64,000 nucleotides of DNA from Olivibacter jilunii (GCF_900607235.1 NZ_LR027849.1:620001-684000); one strand, 5' to 3'. Numbered from the stretch's first letter, positions 1 through 8,384 are shown. Program-made: numbers and translations. The notes: a model not told the origin generated them from the letters alone.

Positions 1-325
1 CGAGGTTGGTTACTTTGACCGCCGGCCGGGTAATATGCTCCTGTACAAGCCGTTCGATCGTTCCTTCGATGGTGGGCATGTTGAGCTGCTTGCCCTTACG
101 CCGGGCAGGAAGATCCCGGTAAGGCTCCTGTAATGCGGTAGCTGTCCAATGGAGGAGTTTGCGTCCATACTCATCTACAGGATCGATGCTTAGCTTACCG
201 GTAATCCCGTCTTTTTCGCAATTGGCCGCATGTTTGCCCTCAATGAACACCCTACCTTCATAAGGGCTTGTGATTGCATCGCGGGGAATGGATTTAAAGA
301 CGATATTTTTTACTTCTATTTTCAT
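1..325 (-). CDS. Family L paralog 0, 3' part cut by window edge
   Basis: Partial gene whose start codon lies at 323-325 and which runs off the left edge. About 108 residues are visible. It opens MKIEVKNIVF, almost identical to the openings of the genes at 338-961 and 1720-2367. A short beta-rich stretch (YEGRVFIEGKHAANC) follows, matching the 'F.g.L.I.G..AG' motif of the other copies. It is therefore the sixth visible member of the leftward tandem array, 12 bp downstream of its neighbour. Function is unknown. The C-terminal 'NTNIP..IL..AGL' motif would lie outside the window. Confidence 0.75.
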   Translation of the reverse strand, partial: MKIEVKNIVFKSIPRDAITSPYEGRVFIEGKHAANCEKDGITGKLSIDPVDEYGRKLLHWTATALQEPYRDLPARRKGKQLNMPTIEGTIERLVQEHITRPAVKVTNL

Positions 326-337
326 GATGGCTGTTCT

Positions 338-961
338 TTATCGCAGTTTTTTTCCCTGTCTGTGTTCTTTTTTTTCTTCCTTTAGGTGACGGTAACCGGC
401 AACGGTCAAGCCTGCTTTATCCAGAATATGATCGGGAATGTTCGTGTTGAGTACGCGATCCTCTTTTCCCATCCGGGGCATTACCTCCTTTTGGAGGATT
501 TCAATGACTTTGAACCAGGCCAAGGGATCGTTCAGCAGCATGGATAGGGGAGGTGTCGTTGCTACCTTTGTCACCTGTCCGATCAATCGGCCGAAAAGAA
601 TGCTATTATCCTGAATGGCTTTGACCCGTGCTGCCTGGGAATTGATGGCTTCCTGCAACACTTTCCGGTGTTTTTCGGCGACACGGTCTTCAATTGCTGA
701 CAGGAGGGAAGGCCATGCCGGCGAACTTTTGCCCAAAGCATCTCCCGTCAAATTTTTGGCCGCCGGGCCACCGTAGAATTTCTCCGCCTCCAGTATCAGG
801 AAATGTCCCTGCTGACTGGTCGGATAGTAATGCAGGCCGCTCCAGTTCTTGATAATCATTCCGGCGCCCGTACCTTTAATAAGGAGATCGCCTATATAGT
901 TGGAAGTCCGGTAATCTTCTGTGAGTTTCTTAAAATCCAAATTTTTTACTTCAATTTTCAT
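338..961 (-). CDS. Family L paralog 1, unknown function
   Basis: 207 aa, opening MKIEVKNLDF. Near residues 22-34 comes the family motif YIGDLLIKGTGAG. The middle is helical and charged, and residues ~173-186 carry the family signature NTNIPDHILDKAGL. There is no signal peptide or membrane segment, so it is probably cytoplasmic. It lies within the six-gene leftward array, 12 bp from the next gene downstream and about 80 bp from the one upstream, consistent with one operon. I do not recognise the family and infer no function beyond its being an expanded accessory family of the element. Confidence 0.8.
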   Translation of the reverse strand: MKIEVKNLDFKKLTEDYRTSNYIGDLLIKGTGAGMIIKNWSGLHYYPTSQQGHFLILEAEKFYGGPAAKNLTGDALGKSSPAWPSLLSAIEDRVAEKHRKVLQEAINSQAARVKAIQDNSILFGRLIGQVTKVATTPPLSMLLNDPLAWFKVIEILQKEVMPRMGKEDRVLNTNIPDHILDKAGLTVAGYRHLKEEKKEHRQGKKLR

Positions 962-1040
962 AGCCTATACGTTAATTCACAGCCCATCGAGCAAATAGTT
1001 CCTATCTAATGATGCCGTAGTAATGCATGAGATAACAGGT

Positions 1041-1682
1041 TTATTTTCTTTGCCCACGGTTTACTTTTCTTTCCTGCTTTCCTTCTTCTTCTATCGACAA
1101 TTCATATAACAGGCGAGAGTGATCGACACCGGCCTGCTTCAGCACCGTAAACGGAATGTTGGGATTCAGGATCACCTCGCCATCTGCCATCTTGGGCAGT
1201 ACCTGTTGCTGTATGAAGTGGGCGAGTTCCTGATGATGTTGCCGGTTGACCAACACATCTACCAAGGGGATATCGGTCGGAACAGCGGCATATTTTTTAA
1301 AGGGGATTCCGTAAAGAATGGCGCGGTTGGCAGCATAGTAAAGTTTGATGGACATTTCACTGAGCTGCGTCCGCAATTTCCGGTCATAGATAGCTTCCAC
1401 CTGACGGTCGATTTCGGCGGTTAAATGAGGATAGGGCAAGGGGTCCGCTGCCTTTTGAGCCAGCTCACCCGTATCAGGTGAAATACGTTTTAAGTGATTT
1501 TCGGCAGCCTGCAGGAGCTGACCGGAGCTATCTTTTTTAGATATAATCATGGTTTGGCTATTTTCACCCCCATTCAGGAAGGCTCCGGCCAATAGATGAT
1601 CAACATAGAACTTGCCGGCAAAGGTCGGCATCGGACCGCCCCATGTCGGGGTAATCATTACATCTTTCACATTAATCTCCAT
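1041..1682 (-). CDS. Family L paralog 2, unknown function
   Basis: 213 aa from the ATG at 1682; an in-frame GTG lies one codon earlier. It opens MEINVKDVMI, then FAGKFYVDHLLAGAF, which aligns with the family's N-terminal strand motif. Near the C terminus NPNIPFTVLKQAGV replaces the NTNIP signature of the siblings. The C-terminal tail is basic. Soluble, no signal peptide. It sits 37 bp downstream of the next array gene. Divergence from the siblings suggests an old duplication rather than a recent copy. Function unknown. Confidence 0.8.
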   Translation of the reverse strand: MEINVKDVMITPTWGGPMPTFAGKFYVDHLLAGAFLNGGENSQTMIISKKDSSGQLLQAAENHLKRISPDTGELAQKAADPLPYPHLTAEIDRQVEAIYDRKLRTQLSEMSIKLYYAANRAILYGIPFKKYAAVPTDIPLVDVLVNRQHHQELAHFIQQQVLPKMADGEVILNPNIPFTVLKQAGVDHSRLLYELSIEEEGKQERKVNRGQRK

Positions 1683-1719
1683 CACTTCTATCCATTAATA
1701 ATTCCTGATTTATTTTAGT

Positions 1720-2367
1720 TTACAGCCAGTGACCGCGCCTGCGCGAACGTTTCAGATCTTTTTTAACTTCTTCAGCTTCACTTACGCGGTATTGTTCCGG
1801 GCGGAGTCCGGCCTTTTGCAGAATTTCGGCGGGAATGTTCGTGTTTAAGATCATGTCCCACTCTCCGAGTTTAGGTAATATATCCCGGCGGATGGCCGTA
1901 GCAACGGGTTCATGTAATAAGGGGTTGGCACGGATTGCATCAAAGGAAGGTGAAATGCGGTCCATGTTTACGAAATACATGCCCGGTACACCATAAATGA
2001 TATGCCGGTTTTGGTATCTATTCAGCCATTCTTCCGATGCCGGTATCCGGGTTTCCTTCATCTGTCCCCGTTTATATTCGAGTACCTGCAGCAGGATGGC
2101 ATCGGCCAATGAATTCGGTGACAGGCTACCGATCTTTCCCCGGTCGGTTGCTTCCTCTTTTGGCAAGGCTTTAAAATATCGCTCTGCCTGCCGGATCAGT
2201 TCTGCGCCTGCCTTATCCACGGGGGAATAGTGCAGGGGATATCCGTACCATTCTTCGCTGCACTTGCCGGCAAGGGCGCCGTTGATAAACAGATCGGCAT
2301 TAAATTCCAACGGGCGAACGGCGCCGGTCGGCCCTGCAATCTGGATATTTTTAACTTCAATTTTCAT
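1720..2367 (-). CDS. Family L paralog 3, unknown function
   Basis: 215 aa, opening MKIEVKNIQI, with the N-terminal motif FNADLFINGALAG at about residues 22-34. A Trp/Tyr-rich stretch (EEWYGYPLHYSP) follows that resembles the SGLHYYPTS stretch of paralog 1. The C-terminal signature is NTNIPAEILQKAGL, followed by a basic tail rich in Arg. It lies between paralogs 2 and 4 with short gaps (37 bp each). No known catalytic motif is seen. Probably a soluble protein of the element's own accessory gene set. Confidence 0.8.
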   Translation of the reverse strand: MKIEVKNIQIAGPTGAVRPLEFNADLFINGALAGKCSEEWYGYPLHYSPVDKAGAELIRQAERYFKALPKEEATDRGKIGSLSPNSLADAILLQVLEYKRGQMKETRIPASEEWLNRYQNRHIIYGVPGMYFVNMDRISPSFDAIRANPLLHEPVATAIRRDILPKLGEWDMILNTNIPAEILQKAGLRPEQYRVSEAEEVKKDLKRSRRRGHWL

Positions 2368-2403
2368 ATCAGGATACGCAATAAGTTCATTGTATTTTGC
2401 GGC

Positions 2404-3021
2404 TCATCTGCCGAGCCCTTTGGATTTCTTTTTCAATTCCTTTTCAAGGGCCACCTGGTCCCATGCATACTGTGTTTCTTTCAGGTTGGCCAAGCGGAGG
2501 ACGAAAGGGGGGAGGGTATTGAAGATCATGTCGTCCTTTCTCATAATGGGAAGCAGTTTGTAGCGAATACTATGCGCCAGGCTGGGATAGTGCCGGGGGT
2601 TCGTGCTCATTTCCAGGAACGGTTTAGGCAATTCAAAGCGGGCATAGCGGTTATAGGGAAAGCCATAGACAATATGCCGGTCCATCGACGGGCCGAGATT
2701 TTTCATGATCTTTTGCAGCTGGTTGTGTTTCTTTTGCCGGTAGGCTGTCCGAACCAGGTCAAGAATTTCCGATTTAAGCCCGGGTTTGATGCCGCCCAGC
2801 TTCTTCCATAATTTGGCTTCTGCAACATTTTTCTCACGCCATTCGATTAGCTCGTAATGGGAGGAGACATTGCCCAGTAGGAGCAGATTTTTTGCATCGC
2901 GTCCTTCACTGAAAAACATACCTGCAAAATTGCCATCAAGCCACAATTTCCCGTCAAACTCCGGTAAGTGGCTACCACTCCAATCCGGACGGATTTTTAA
3001 TTCAGATACTTTCACTTTCAT
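2404..3021 (-). CDS. Family L paralog 4, unknown function
   Basis: 205 aa, opening MKVKVSELKI. FDGKLWLDGNFAGMFF at about residues 22-37 is the family strand motif. The C-terminal signature is looser here (NTLPPFVLRLANL instead of NTNIP..IL.kAGL), making this a divergent member. A HIVYGFPYNRY segment in the middle corresponds to HIIYGVPGMYF in paralog 3 and ALIHGIPGKEC in paralog 5, which defines a second family motif '.I.YG.P'. Lysine-rich C terminus. No signal peptide. Confidence 0.8.
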   Translation of the reverse strand: MKVKVSELKIRPDWSGSHLPEFDGKLWLDGNFAGMFFSEGRDAKNLLLLGNVSSHYELIEWREKNVAEAKLWKKLGGIKPGLKSEILDLVRTAYRQKKHNQLQKIMKNLGPSMDRHIVYGFPYNRYARFELPKPFLEMSTNPRHYPSLAHSIRYKLLPIMRKDDMIFNTLPPFVLRLANLKETQYAWDQVALEKELKKKSKGLGR

Positions 3022-3050
3022 CCATCAGCTCCTTTCTATACGATTGCAGA

Positions 3051-3692
3051 TTAAAGGTTCTGCCCCTTCTTTTTGTTCCTGTTCCGGCACCATTTAGGGT
3101 AATCGGTGAATGGGTCTTGTGGCAACGGTTTCAAACCGGCATTTGTCAGTATGGATTCCGGAATATTGGAATTGAATACTTCATGAAGTGGCGGTAATTT
3201 CCGGTGAAAATAAAATCGCAGGAAGTCGGTAAACCATGCTACATCTTTCGGCGTGCCCATTAACTGCTCTACCGATCTATCCAGCAGAAATACACTGCAT
3301 TCTTTTCCGGGTATTCCATGAATAAGCGCCTTTTCCTCCAGCTTATCCATCAGGTCTGCATATTCATTGGTTTGGCTTCCGCCACCCATTAGGTGGTATT
3401 GGAATAGGGTTAAGGCTTCAATTTGTGAGGTGAAGGCCTGCATTGGGGACGGTACTGCCAAGGTCTTTTTGGAATCTTCGTTCATATCATGATGCAGGGC
3501 AAGCAGGTGCGCAGCTCCGGCGATCCGGATTTTTCCACCTTCATCGATAGGAAAGATCATGGTCGCATTGCGCGCCCCCATATTCTCGAAATGGCCTGCA
3601 TCTTTTCCGTTAATCGAAAGTTCTCCTGTAAAAGGCGGCACCTCTTCATCGGGGCCGGTAGGGAAGTACAATTTATTGATGCTTATTTCCAT
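3051..3692 (-). CDS. Family L paralog 5 (promoter-proximal), unknown function
   Basis: 213 aa, opening MEISINKLYF, with FTGELSINGKDAGHF at about residues 19-33, the mid-protein motif ALIHGIPGKE, and NSNIPESILTNAGL near the C terminus. It is the first gene of the array; a good Bacteroidetes -7/-33 pair lies just upstream at 3744-3770 on the minus strand. The next gene starts 30 bp downstream. The family resemblance rests on these three aligned motifs plus common length. No enzymatic motif was recognised. Confidence 0.8.
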   Translation of the reverse strand: MEISINKLYFPTGPDEEVPPFTGELSINGKDAGHFENMGARNATMIFPIDEGGKIRIAGAAHLLALHHDMNEDSKKTLAVPSPMQAFTSQIEALTLFQYHLMGGGSQTNEYADLMDKLEEKALIHGIPGKECSVFLLDRSVEQLMGTPKDVAWFTDFLRFYFHRKLPPLHEVFNSNIPESILTNAGLKPLPQDPFTDYPKWCRNRNKKKGQNL

Positions 3693-3743
3693 TGCATTTA
3701 ATCTTAAACACTATTCTCCAAACCACATTGCAATAGCATGATA

Positions 3744-3770
3744 CAAAAGTACAAGCTTTGCCGGGCACAA
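3744..3770 (-). promoter_or_regulatory. Bacteroidetes promoter for the family L operon
   Basis: On the minus strand TACTTTTG (3744-3751) fits the TAnnTTTG -7 element. TTG at 3768-3770, 16 bp further upstream, could serve as the -33 element. It would start transcription about 45 nt before the ATG at 3692. No functional evidence. Confidence 0.5.
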
Positions 3771-3817
3771 TCCCATCCTGCGCATATTATACGGGGGATG
3801 AAGTGCGCGAATGTCCT

Positions 3818-3825
3818 TATTTTTG
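3818..3825 (+). promoter_or_regulatory. Probable -7 element for the gene at 3855
   Basis: TATTTTTG matches TAnnTTTG and lies 29 bp before the ATG at 3855. I see no convincing -33 TTTG at the right distance, so this is a half-site call. With the leftward promoter at 3744-3770 it makes the 3693-3854 gap a divergent promoter region. Confidence 0.4.
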
Positions 3826-3854
3826 CGAGGTGTGAACGAAAAAGAAAGGAAGCA

Positions 3855-4136
3855 ATGACGATGAATGAAGTTGGAAAGTTGATGGATACGATTTTGAGTA
3901 TTCCGGGTATGAACGATCCCGTGCGGATTGACGTGAAGATGAGCCGGAAGCAGGTACTGCTGATGAGCAATCTGTTGGAAAAGGGGATCAGTGGAAAGGA
4001 GGGAAACGTGACCGCTTTAATGGAAGCGCTTCCCAAAGAGGTTACCGATGAACTGGAGCAGCTCCTGGCTGAGCTGCTCGGTAAGGCGGGATTGACAGAA
4101 CTCTATGGGAAACTGAAATTGCTGGGAAGCAAATAG
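3855..4136 (+). CDS. Small hypothetical protein, acidic-helical
   Basis: 93 aa from the ATG at 3855. A longer in-frame reading from 3738 would run through the divergent promoter region, so the shorter start is preferred. The protein opens MTMNEVGKLMDTIL and is predicted all-helical, with alternating leucines and charges in the C-terminal half (LEQLLAELLGKAGL). It is soluble. It stands alone on the plus strand, divergent from the family L array and convergent with the gene at 4339-4782. Related small ORFs accompany Bacteroidetes conjugative elements as far as I recall; no function is known to me. Confidence 0.65.
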   Translation: MTMNEVGKLMDTILSIPGMNDPVRIDVKMSRKQVLLMSNLLEKGISGKEGNVTALMEALPKEVTDELEQLLAELLGKAGLTELYGKLKLLGSK

Positions 4137-4265
4137 GCCCAATATCGGCGTCCATACCGGCGCCCTATAATTTAGTTAAACGCCAAAAACAGCTTCCCTA
4201 AGAAAGTGATGAAAATCCAAGGTTGTTTTTAACTGCGGTGAACAATTAATGGCGGGGGTAAAATG

Positions 4266-4300
4266 AAAAGGTGCGGCGATACATTCCCGCACCTTTTTTA
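4266..4300. terminator. Bidirectional intrinsic terminator
   Basis: GGTGCGG (4270-4276) pairs with CCGCACC (4287-4293) across a 10-nt loop. An A-rich flank lies on the left and TTTTTT on the right. It sits between the convergent genes ending at 4136 (+) and 4339 (-). Confidence 0.75.
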
Positions 4301-4338
4301 TCCCCTAAAGGATTATGAAGGACAAAATAGGAACCGGC

Positions 4339-4782
4339 TCAGCCAAGGCCGAGGGCTTTAATTTTGCATATGACCGTGAGGAAGCGCAATCTCCAGTCAT
4401 TCCAGTTCATTTCCGGCTGCAAAGGTTCCAAGAGGCCGGGATTCGATTTTACCCTTTTCTCGAATAGGGTAATTTGCTTTTCCAATTCTTCCAATGCCCT
4501 ACCGAGGGATAACATTTTCAGTTCGAAGAAAGCGGTTGTTAATTTCCTTGGCCGAGCATCGGAACTTAGCTGAAGGTCCTGATGCCCGGTGAGGGAAGGC
4601 AATGATCTCAGGTCCTGCAGGGGTGGTAAAAAATGCAGAAGATATTTCCTTCTTTCCCGGATGATCCGGGTGGCAAGTACGCCTGTCAAATGGTGATGGA
4701 TAATTTCTCCCTCCCGTTTCAGCGCAAGGAGTTTAGTGTCCAACTGATCGAGTGTGGTGAGTTTTTCCGTGGCAATTTCCAT
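4339..4782 (-). CDS. Hypothetical protein, tandem paralog of 4938-5396
   Basis: 147 aa, largely helical. Its opening MEIATEKLTTLDQLDTKLL matches MQITTEKTTTLDQLDTDFL of the next gene upstream. The similarity continues through '.EIIH..LT.VL.TR', 'FF..KML.L...L.ELE.Q' and the closing 'NW.DW..RF' motif. Conserved sequence before the start codons (ACACCCAAAA.TTTATG) and a similar terminator after each gene show that a whole transcription unit was duplicated. No known domain recognised; probably cytoplasmic. Confidence 0.7.
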   Translation of the reverse strand: MEIATEKLTTLDQLDTKLLALKREGEIIHHHLTGVLATRIIRERRKYLLHFLPPLQDLRSLPSLTGHQDLQLSSDARPRKLTTAFFELKMLSLGRALEELEKQITLFEKRVKSNPGLLEPLQPEMNWNDWRLRFLTVICKIKALGLG

Positions 4783-4861
4783 TTACATAAATTTTGGGTG
4801 TCAAGAAAGGCAACCCCTCGGAGGGGGATGGTTAGCGTGCCGGACGGCATGCAAAAAAAAG

Positions 4862-4893
4862 AAAGGTGCGGGTCAATGCATGCCGCATCTTTT
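4862..4893 (-). terminator. Intrinsic terminator after the second duplicate
   Basis: AAAGGTGCGG (4862-4871) pairs with CCGCATCTTT (4883-4892), with one G-T pair. Eight A on the left give a T-tract on the minus strand, so it terminates the gene at 4938-5396. The stem is nearly the same as at 4270-4293, which supports duplication of gene plus terminator. Confidence 0.7.
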
Positions 4894-4937
4894 TTAATTA
4901 TCGTAAAGATCGAAGAGGCGCAATCAAGGGGAGGAAA

Positions 4938-5396
4938 CTATTCGTCCGATTCAAGACTCAAATCGCCGATTTTTTCCGTGATGGAACCAAATCTGTAATT
5001 CCAATCCTCCCAATTCACATCCTTCTGCAAAGTTTGCAACAGACCCGGATCTGCCGTTGCCAAGCTTTGGAAGGGAGCCAGCTGGGCCTCCAGTTCCCGA
5101 AGCCCTTTATAGAGCAATAACATTTTCCTTTCAAAAAATCGATCCGTTAACTTTTTAGGCCCCGGCACTGATTTTGGACGGAAGTCCCTCGGGCCGGTCA
5201 GGAAGGGCAGCACTTCCAGTTCCTGGAGGGGCGTTAGGAAGTTGTCAAGATAATCCCTTCGGACATTGCTTAGCCGTGTGTCAAGTACGCTCGTCAATAA
5301 GATATGTATGATTTCACTTTCCATTTTGAGCTTAAGGAAGTCCGTATCCAACTGATCAAGCGTGGTTGTTTTTTCCGTGGTAATTTGCATCTCCAT
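4938..5396 (-). CDS. Hypothetical protein, tandem paralog of 4339-4782
   Basis: 152 aa from the ATG at 5396 (MEMQITTEK); a second ATG two codons later (5390) aligns exactly with the paralog's start. A longer reading to 5486 is possible but lacks the conserved upstream context. Conserved features with the paralog are the TTLDQLDT opening, 'EIIH', 'LTPLQEL', 'KKLTDRFFERKML' and 'NWEDWNYRF'. The C terminus is acidic (SLESDE). All-helical and soluble by composition. Function unknown. Confidence 0.7.
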   Translation of the reverse strand: MEMQITTEKTTTLDQLDTDFLKLKMESEIIHILLTSVLDTRLSNVRRDYLDNFLTPLQELEVLPFLTGPRDFRPKSVPGPKKLTDRFFERKMLLLYKGLRELEAQLAPFQSLATADPGLLQTLQKDVNWEDWNYRFGSITEKIGDLSLESDE

Positions 5397-5605
5397 AAAA
5401 TTTTTGGGTGTTGAGCAAGGATTCCCTTTTCGGGAACGGTTGGTTTTATAGAAAAGCAAATTAGGGTAAAAAATTATTCGCACCAAATCAGGGACGCTCA
5501 GACCGGCGCCGGTGTTTTAAGTGCTTTGCAGGATAAAAGCAGAAACCGATGGCCTTATAGATTTATAAGACTATAGATGGCGTACCAGGAGCTTTACGCA
5601 CCCCG

Positions 5606-5633
5606 AAATTCCGCAGGGATTCCTGCGGAATTT
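5606..5633 (-). terminator. Terminator-like hairpin after the PRTRC operon
   Basis: A 12-bp perfect stem, AAATTCCGCAGG (5606-5617) with CCTGCGGAATTT (5622-5633), has a 4-nt loop. It lies 12 bp past the stop of the ThiF-like gene. The T-tract in the minus direction is short, so efficiency is uncertain. Confidence 0.6.
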
Positions 5634-5644
5634 TGGATGGCATA

Positions 5645-6505
5645 TCAAGCCGCATTTTTTCCTGGTGTCGTTATAATTTCCCTGATGGTGTCCGGTGCCT
5701 GCACTTTGAGGGGCATGGTGCGGAAATTTTTCAGGTTTGTGAAGAAGCCCCGGTAGATTAAATACTTATCCCGAAAGAGCTGCTCCAGCAGGGAACCGGC
5801 GAGCTGGGCAAGGGATGAATTGATAAACAGGGATTGCCTGTGCAGTGCTTCGGCCATGGAGCAGCTGGGCGTATTGTTTTCCTTTTGTGCAAGCAACAGC
5901 GTTTTAAACTCATCGGTTACCATCGGCAGGGAGGCCACGGTTTTATATTTTCGGGATGGGGGTTGTTTGATATGGTTGAGTGTAGCAAGGACAACCTGAC
6001 CGGAATATCTGTCATTACCGCAATCCAGCCAGTACAGGGGCCGTAGCCTTGTTGTTCTAAGGTGTTTGTTTGCCACCTGTTGCTTTAGTATGTCGGCAAT
6101 CTCAAAACGTGCCGGAACGGTATCCACACAGGAAACGGTCATATTGGCGATAGACTGCCGGGGCATATTTACAGCTGTATGCAAATTGTATGGTTGGGTT
6201 ATTGCCTTCCAGTCCGTACCGAAAAAGCGGTTCACGCGGTTGATGAGTGCTACGGATTTATGGAGGCCCAGTTCGGACTCGGCAAAAAGCTGCCTGCCGA
6301 GGTTGGGTTTTTGCACCACGTCATCGTCCCATAGCCGTAGGTGCAGGCCCGGGTGATTAAGAAAATGGAGCGTTTGGTTCAGGCGGGCCAGTACGGTGAG
6401 CATAGCGCTACCGGTTCCTCCGGCACCGATCAGGTTTACGGTCAGCGGGTTTGTGGGCGTGATCAGTTCGGTTGGGGTGAAGTGAATACAGGTCTTTTTT
6501 TTCAT
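5645..6505 (-). CDS. PRTRC system ThiF family protein
   Basis: 286 aa. A Rossmann nucleotide-binding motif GAGGTG is at residues 27-32, and LWDDDVVQKPNLGRQ follows, where 'D.D.V...NLGRQ' is typical of ThiF/E1-like adenylyltransferases. In the PRTRC cassette (ParB-Related, ThiF-Related Cassette) this gene always accompanies the small B, C, E and F proteins. The cassette's biochemical function is not established. The ATP-binding fold implies adenylation of a C-terminal carboxylate, but this is inference. The start overlaps the stop of the PRTRC B gene by ATGA, implying translational coupling. Last gene of the operon. Confidence 0.9.
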   Translation of the reverse strand: MKKKTCIHFTPTELITPTNPLTVNLIGAGGTGSAMLTVLARLNQTLHFLNHPGLHLRLWDDDVVQKPNLGRQLFAESELGLHKSVALINRVNRFFGTDWKAITQPYNLHTAVNMPRQSIANMTVSCVDTVPARFEIADILKQQVANKHLRTTRLRPLYWLDCGNDRYSGQVVLATLNHIKQPPSRKYKTVASLPMVTDEFKTLLLAQKENNTPSCSMAEALHRQSLFINSSLAQLAGSLLEQLFRDKYLIYRGFFTNLKNFRTMPLKVQAPDTIREIITTPGKNAA

Positions 6506-7227
6506 GACAATAAATCTTTAACGGTTATTGTTGATTGTTTCAGTTGCTCATAGGGAAAGGGCGTGACCTTCCCGCTGCAAAGGTTTTTCCATAGCCTGAC
6601 GGTGTTCTTCAAGGTCGGCTGATGACCTTCGATCAGGTGACTGAAATAGGAATTAAAGAAATATTCCTGCCATTTTTCGATGAATACGGAAAGTTCGCAA
6701 TCCTCGGGTATGTCGGTGGATATCGTACCCATGCAAACCCTCCCATTGAGGTTAATGTTAAAGAATGGCGCGTGGAACAGGGCAGTGTCCAAATTCGGAC
6801 GCCCTATCGGCTCATTTAGGGCGAACAACCGCAGTTCGGATCGATGTGCTTTCCACAATAAACAGGGAATGGTCGCTTCCCCGTTAGGGATTCCCAAGTC
6901 GGGTGAAAAATAAAGAAATTTCCGCATGGGGCGCGTGTACCAAATGACATAGCTATCGTGGCCGCTTTGCACCCGCAGAACGGATTCGGGAAGAAGCCCC
7001 TTATAATGCAGGAAATTTTTCTTTTTGAGTTGCTCGGAACTTGCAAGGGACTGCGCCAGTTGAATGGTTTCTTCCTCGGTGAGCGGATGCGCGTTTATGG
7101 GCCTTCCTTTACGGTCAAAGTCGTAGGCTTCCACGTAGCGATCATAATGGCTGGCAATAGATTGGCGCAAAACCCATGCTTTGACGGGAAGATGTATCTT
7201 CTGAAAATTTTCTGTTATTTTATTCAT
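6502..7227 (-). CDS. PRTRC system protein B
   Basis: 241 aa with the PRTRC B pattern: a central segment on showing and testing a substrate-like region (YKGLLPESVLRVQSGHDSYVIWYTRP), then 'PCLLWKA', 'L.LFAL', a 'NLNGRVCMGT' motif and 'F....FNSYFSHL'. These are hallmarks of protein B as I recall it. It overlaps both flanking genes by 4 bp (ATGA at 6502-6505 and 7224-7227), as expected for a tightly coupled cassette. Molecular role unknown; it always sits next to the ThiF-like protein. Confidence 0.85.
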   Translation of the reverse strand: MNKITENFQKIHLPVKAWVLRQSIASHYDRYVEAYDFDRKGRPINAHPLTEEETIQLAQSLASSEQLKKKNFLHYKGLLPESVLRVQSGHDSYVIWYTRPMRKFLYFSPDLGIPNGEATIPCLLWKAHRSELRLFALNEPIGRPNLDTALFHAPFFNINLNGRVCMGTISTDIPEDCELSVFIEKWQEYFFNSYFSHLIEGHQPTLKNTVRLWKNLCSGKVTPFPYEQLKQSTITVKDLLS

Positions 7228-8384
7228 GGTATACTATAAATGATGTTGGCTAATTTTTCCAACAGGTTAAAAAATCTTTTTTCAAATCGAAGATCATCCG
7301 CTGCGACGGGTCGATGGCGATCAAATACCCGGACATAGGTCGGGTTAACCTGAGCAGTAGACTCGTTATGGTAACATGAAATATATTCTTCCATTTCCTC
7401 AAAAAGCCATCCGTCCCCGTCCCAAATAAAAGAAACGCACTCATCGAGCTGTATGCAATAATTCTTTTGATCGTAAATCAAATCAGGATGGAGGTTATCC
7501 ATGATGCTGCGCCCGGGGTATCTGTTATATAGGCGATAGGCCATTTGCGCCACTTTTGACACCGCTTTGCCAAAATCGTCCACAGGCCTAAAGGAATCCA
7601 ATCGAACTTTCCAATAATGCAGATGATCAGGTCGGGAAATATAGGCCAAGAGCGATTTACCTATGGTGTTTATTTCGTTGATCTTTTGCATTTCCGGGGA
7701 GTCCGGCTCCATCCCGTTTTCAAAATAGGATTCTTCCATGTAAGCGTAAGTACCTCCGATATAATCATTATCATAGTCAGCCATATGGACGATCTGTTTC
7801 AGGTAAGCCATTATGGAAAAAAGCAGGGCTGTTTCGCCGGGCCGTTTCCGTTTTTTTGCCAAGGAATACAGCGGATGCAGCGGAATCCAGTTAAAATGGT
7901 ATTTGGGGAGATATTGGTAGTACATAGCAATATGGCATATTCCCGGCTGTTCCTCCTGTTCGATGATATCCAGCGAATACTTGGGATGTTTTTCCAGTAG
8001 AAAGCTCTTGGCATGGCAAAAGGCATCGTACACATTGAGCGGATAGACATTGTTTCCCCGGCCCATAGGCGTAAATCCAAATTCTTCGGCCAGATAAGCA
8101 AGGCTTTGGAAAAAGGAATTTTCCCTTGACTGCCAGTGCTGCAGTTGCTCCTTATTTTCCACCATGGGCAGGAACCGATGCTTTAGAAAAGCATCGGCAG
8201 GTTGCCCGGTGGTACACATTTGCTTTTTTTCCCGAGGGCCTCGCGGGCGGTCGGCAAGTTTTCCATTTTTGACACGAGTGCGGCGAGCTTGTATGCCAGG
8301 TCCCATACGTTTTGATTTTTCGCGGGTATTACCCGCGCGATACGTTTTTGTTTCATGTTTGTCGCTTTCCATTCCGGTGATCAT
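7224..8384 (-). CDS. PRTRC system protein F
   Basis: 386 aa, in the cassette position of protein F between C and B. The start chosen overlaps the protein C stop by ATGA (8381-8384). The first ~65 residues are very basic and low in predicted structure, so an internal start near residue 55 is possible. The body has many aromatic residues (HYQYLPKYHFNWIPLHPLY, YDQKNYCIQL). No known catalytic motif seen. Identification rests on gene order and on resemblance to Bacteroidetes F proteins from memory. Confidence 0.75.
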   Translation of the reverse strand: MITGMESDKHETKTYRAGNTREKSKRMGPGIQARRTRVKNGKLADRPRGPREKKQMCTTGQPADAFLKHRFLPMVENKEQLQHWQSRENSFFQSLAYLAEEFGFTPMGRGNNVYPLNVYDAFCHAKSFLLEKHPKYSLDIIEQEEQPGICHIAMYYQYLPKYHFNWIPLHPLYSLAKKRKRPGETALLFSIMAYLKQIVHMADYDNDYIGGTYAYMEESYFENGMEPDSPEMQKINEINTIGKSLLAYISRPDHLHYWKVRLDSFRPVDDFGKAVSKVAQMAYRLYNRYPGRSIMDNLHPDLIYDQKNYCIQLDECVSFIWDGDGWLFEEMEEYISCYHNESTAQVNPTYVRVFDRHRPVAADDLRFEKRFFNLLEKLANIIYSIP

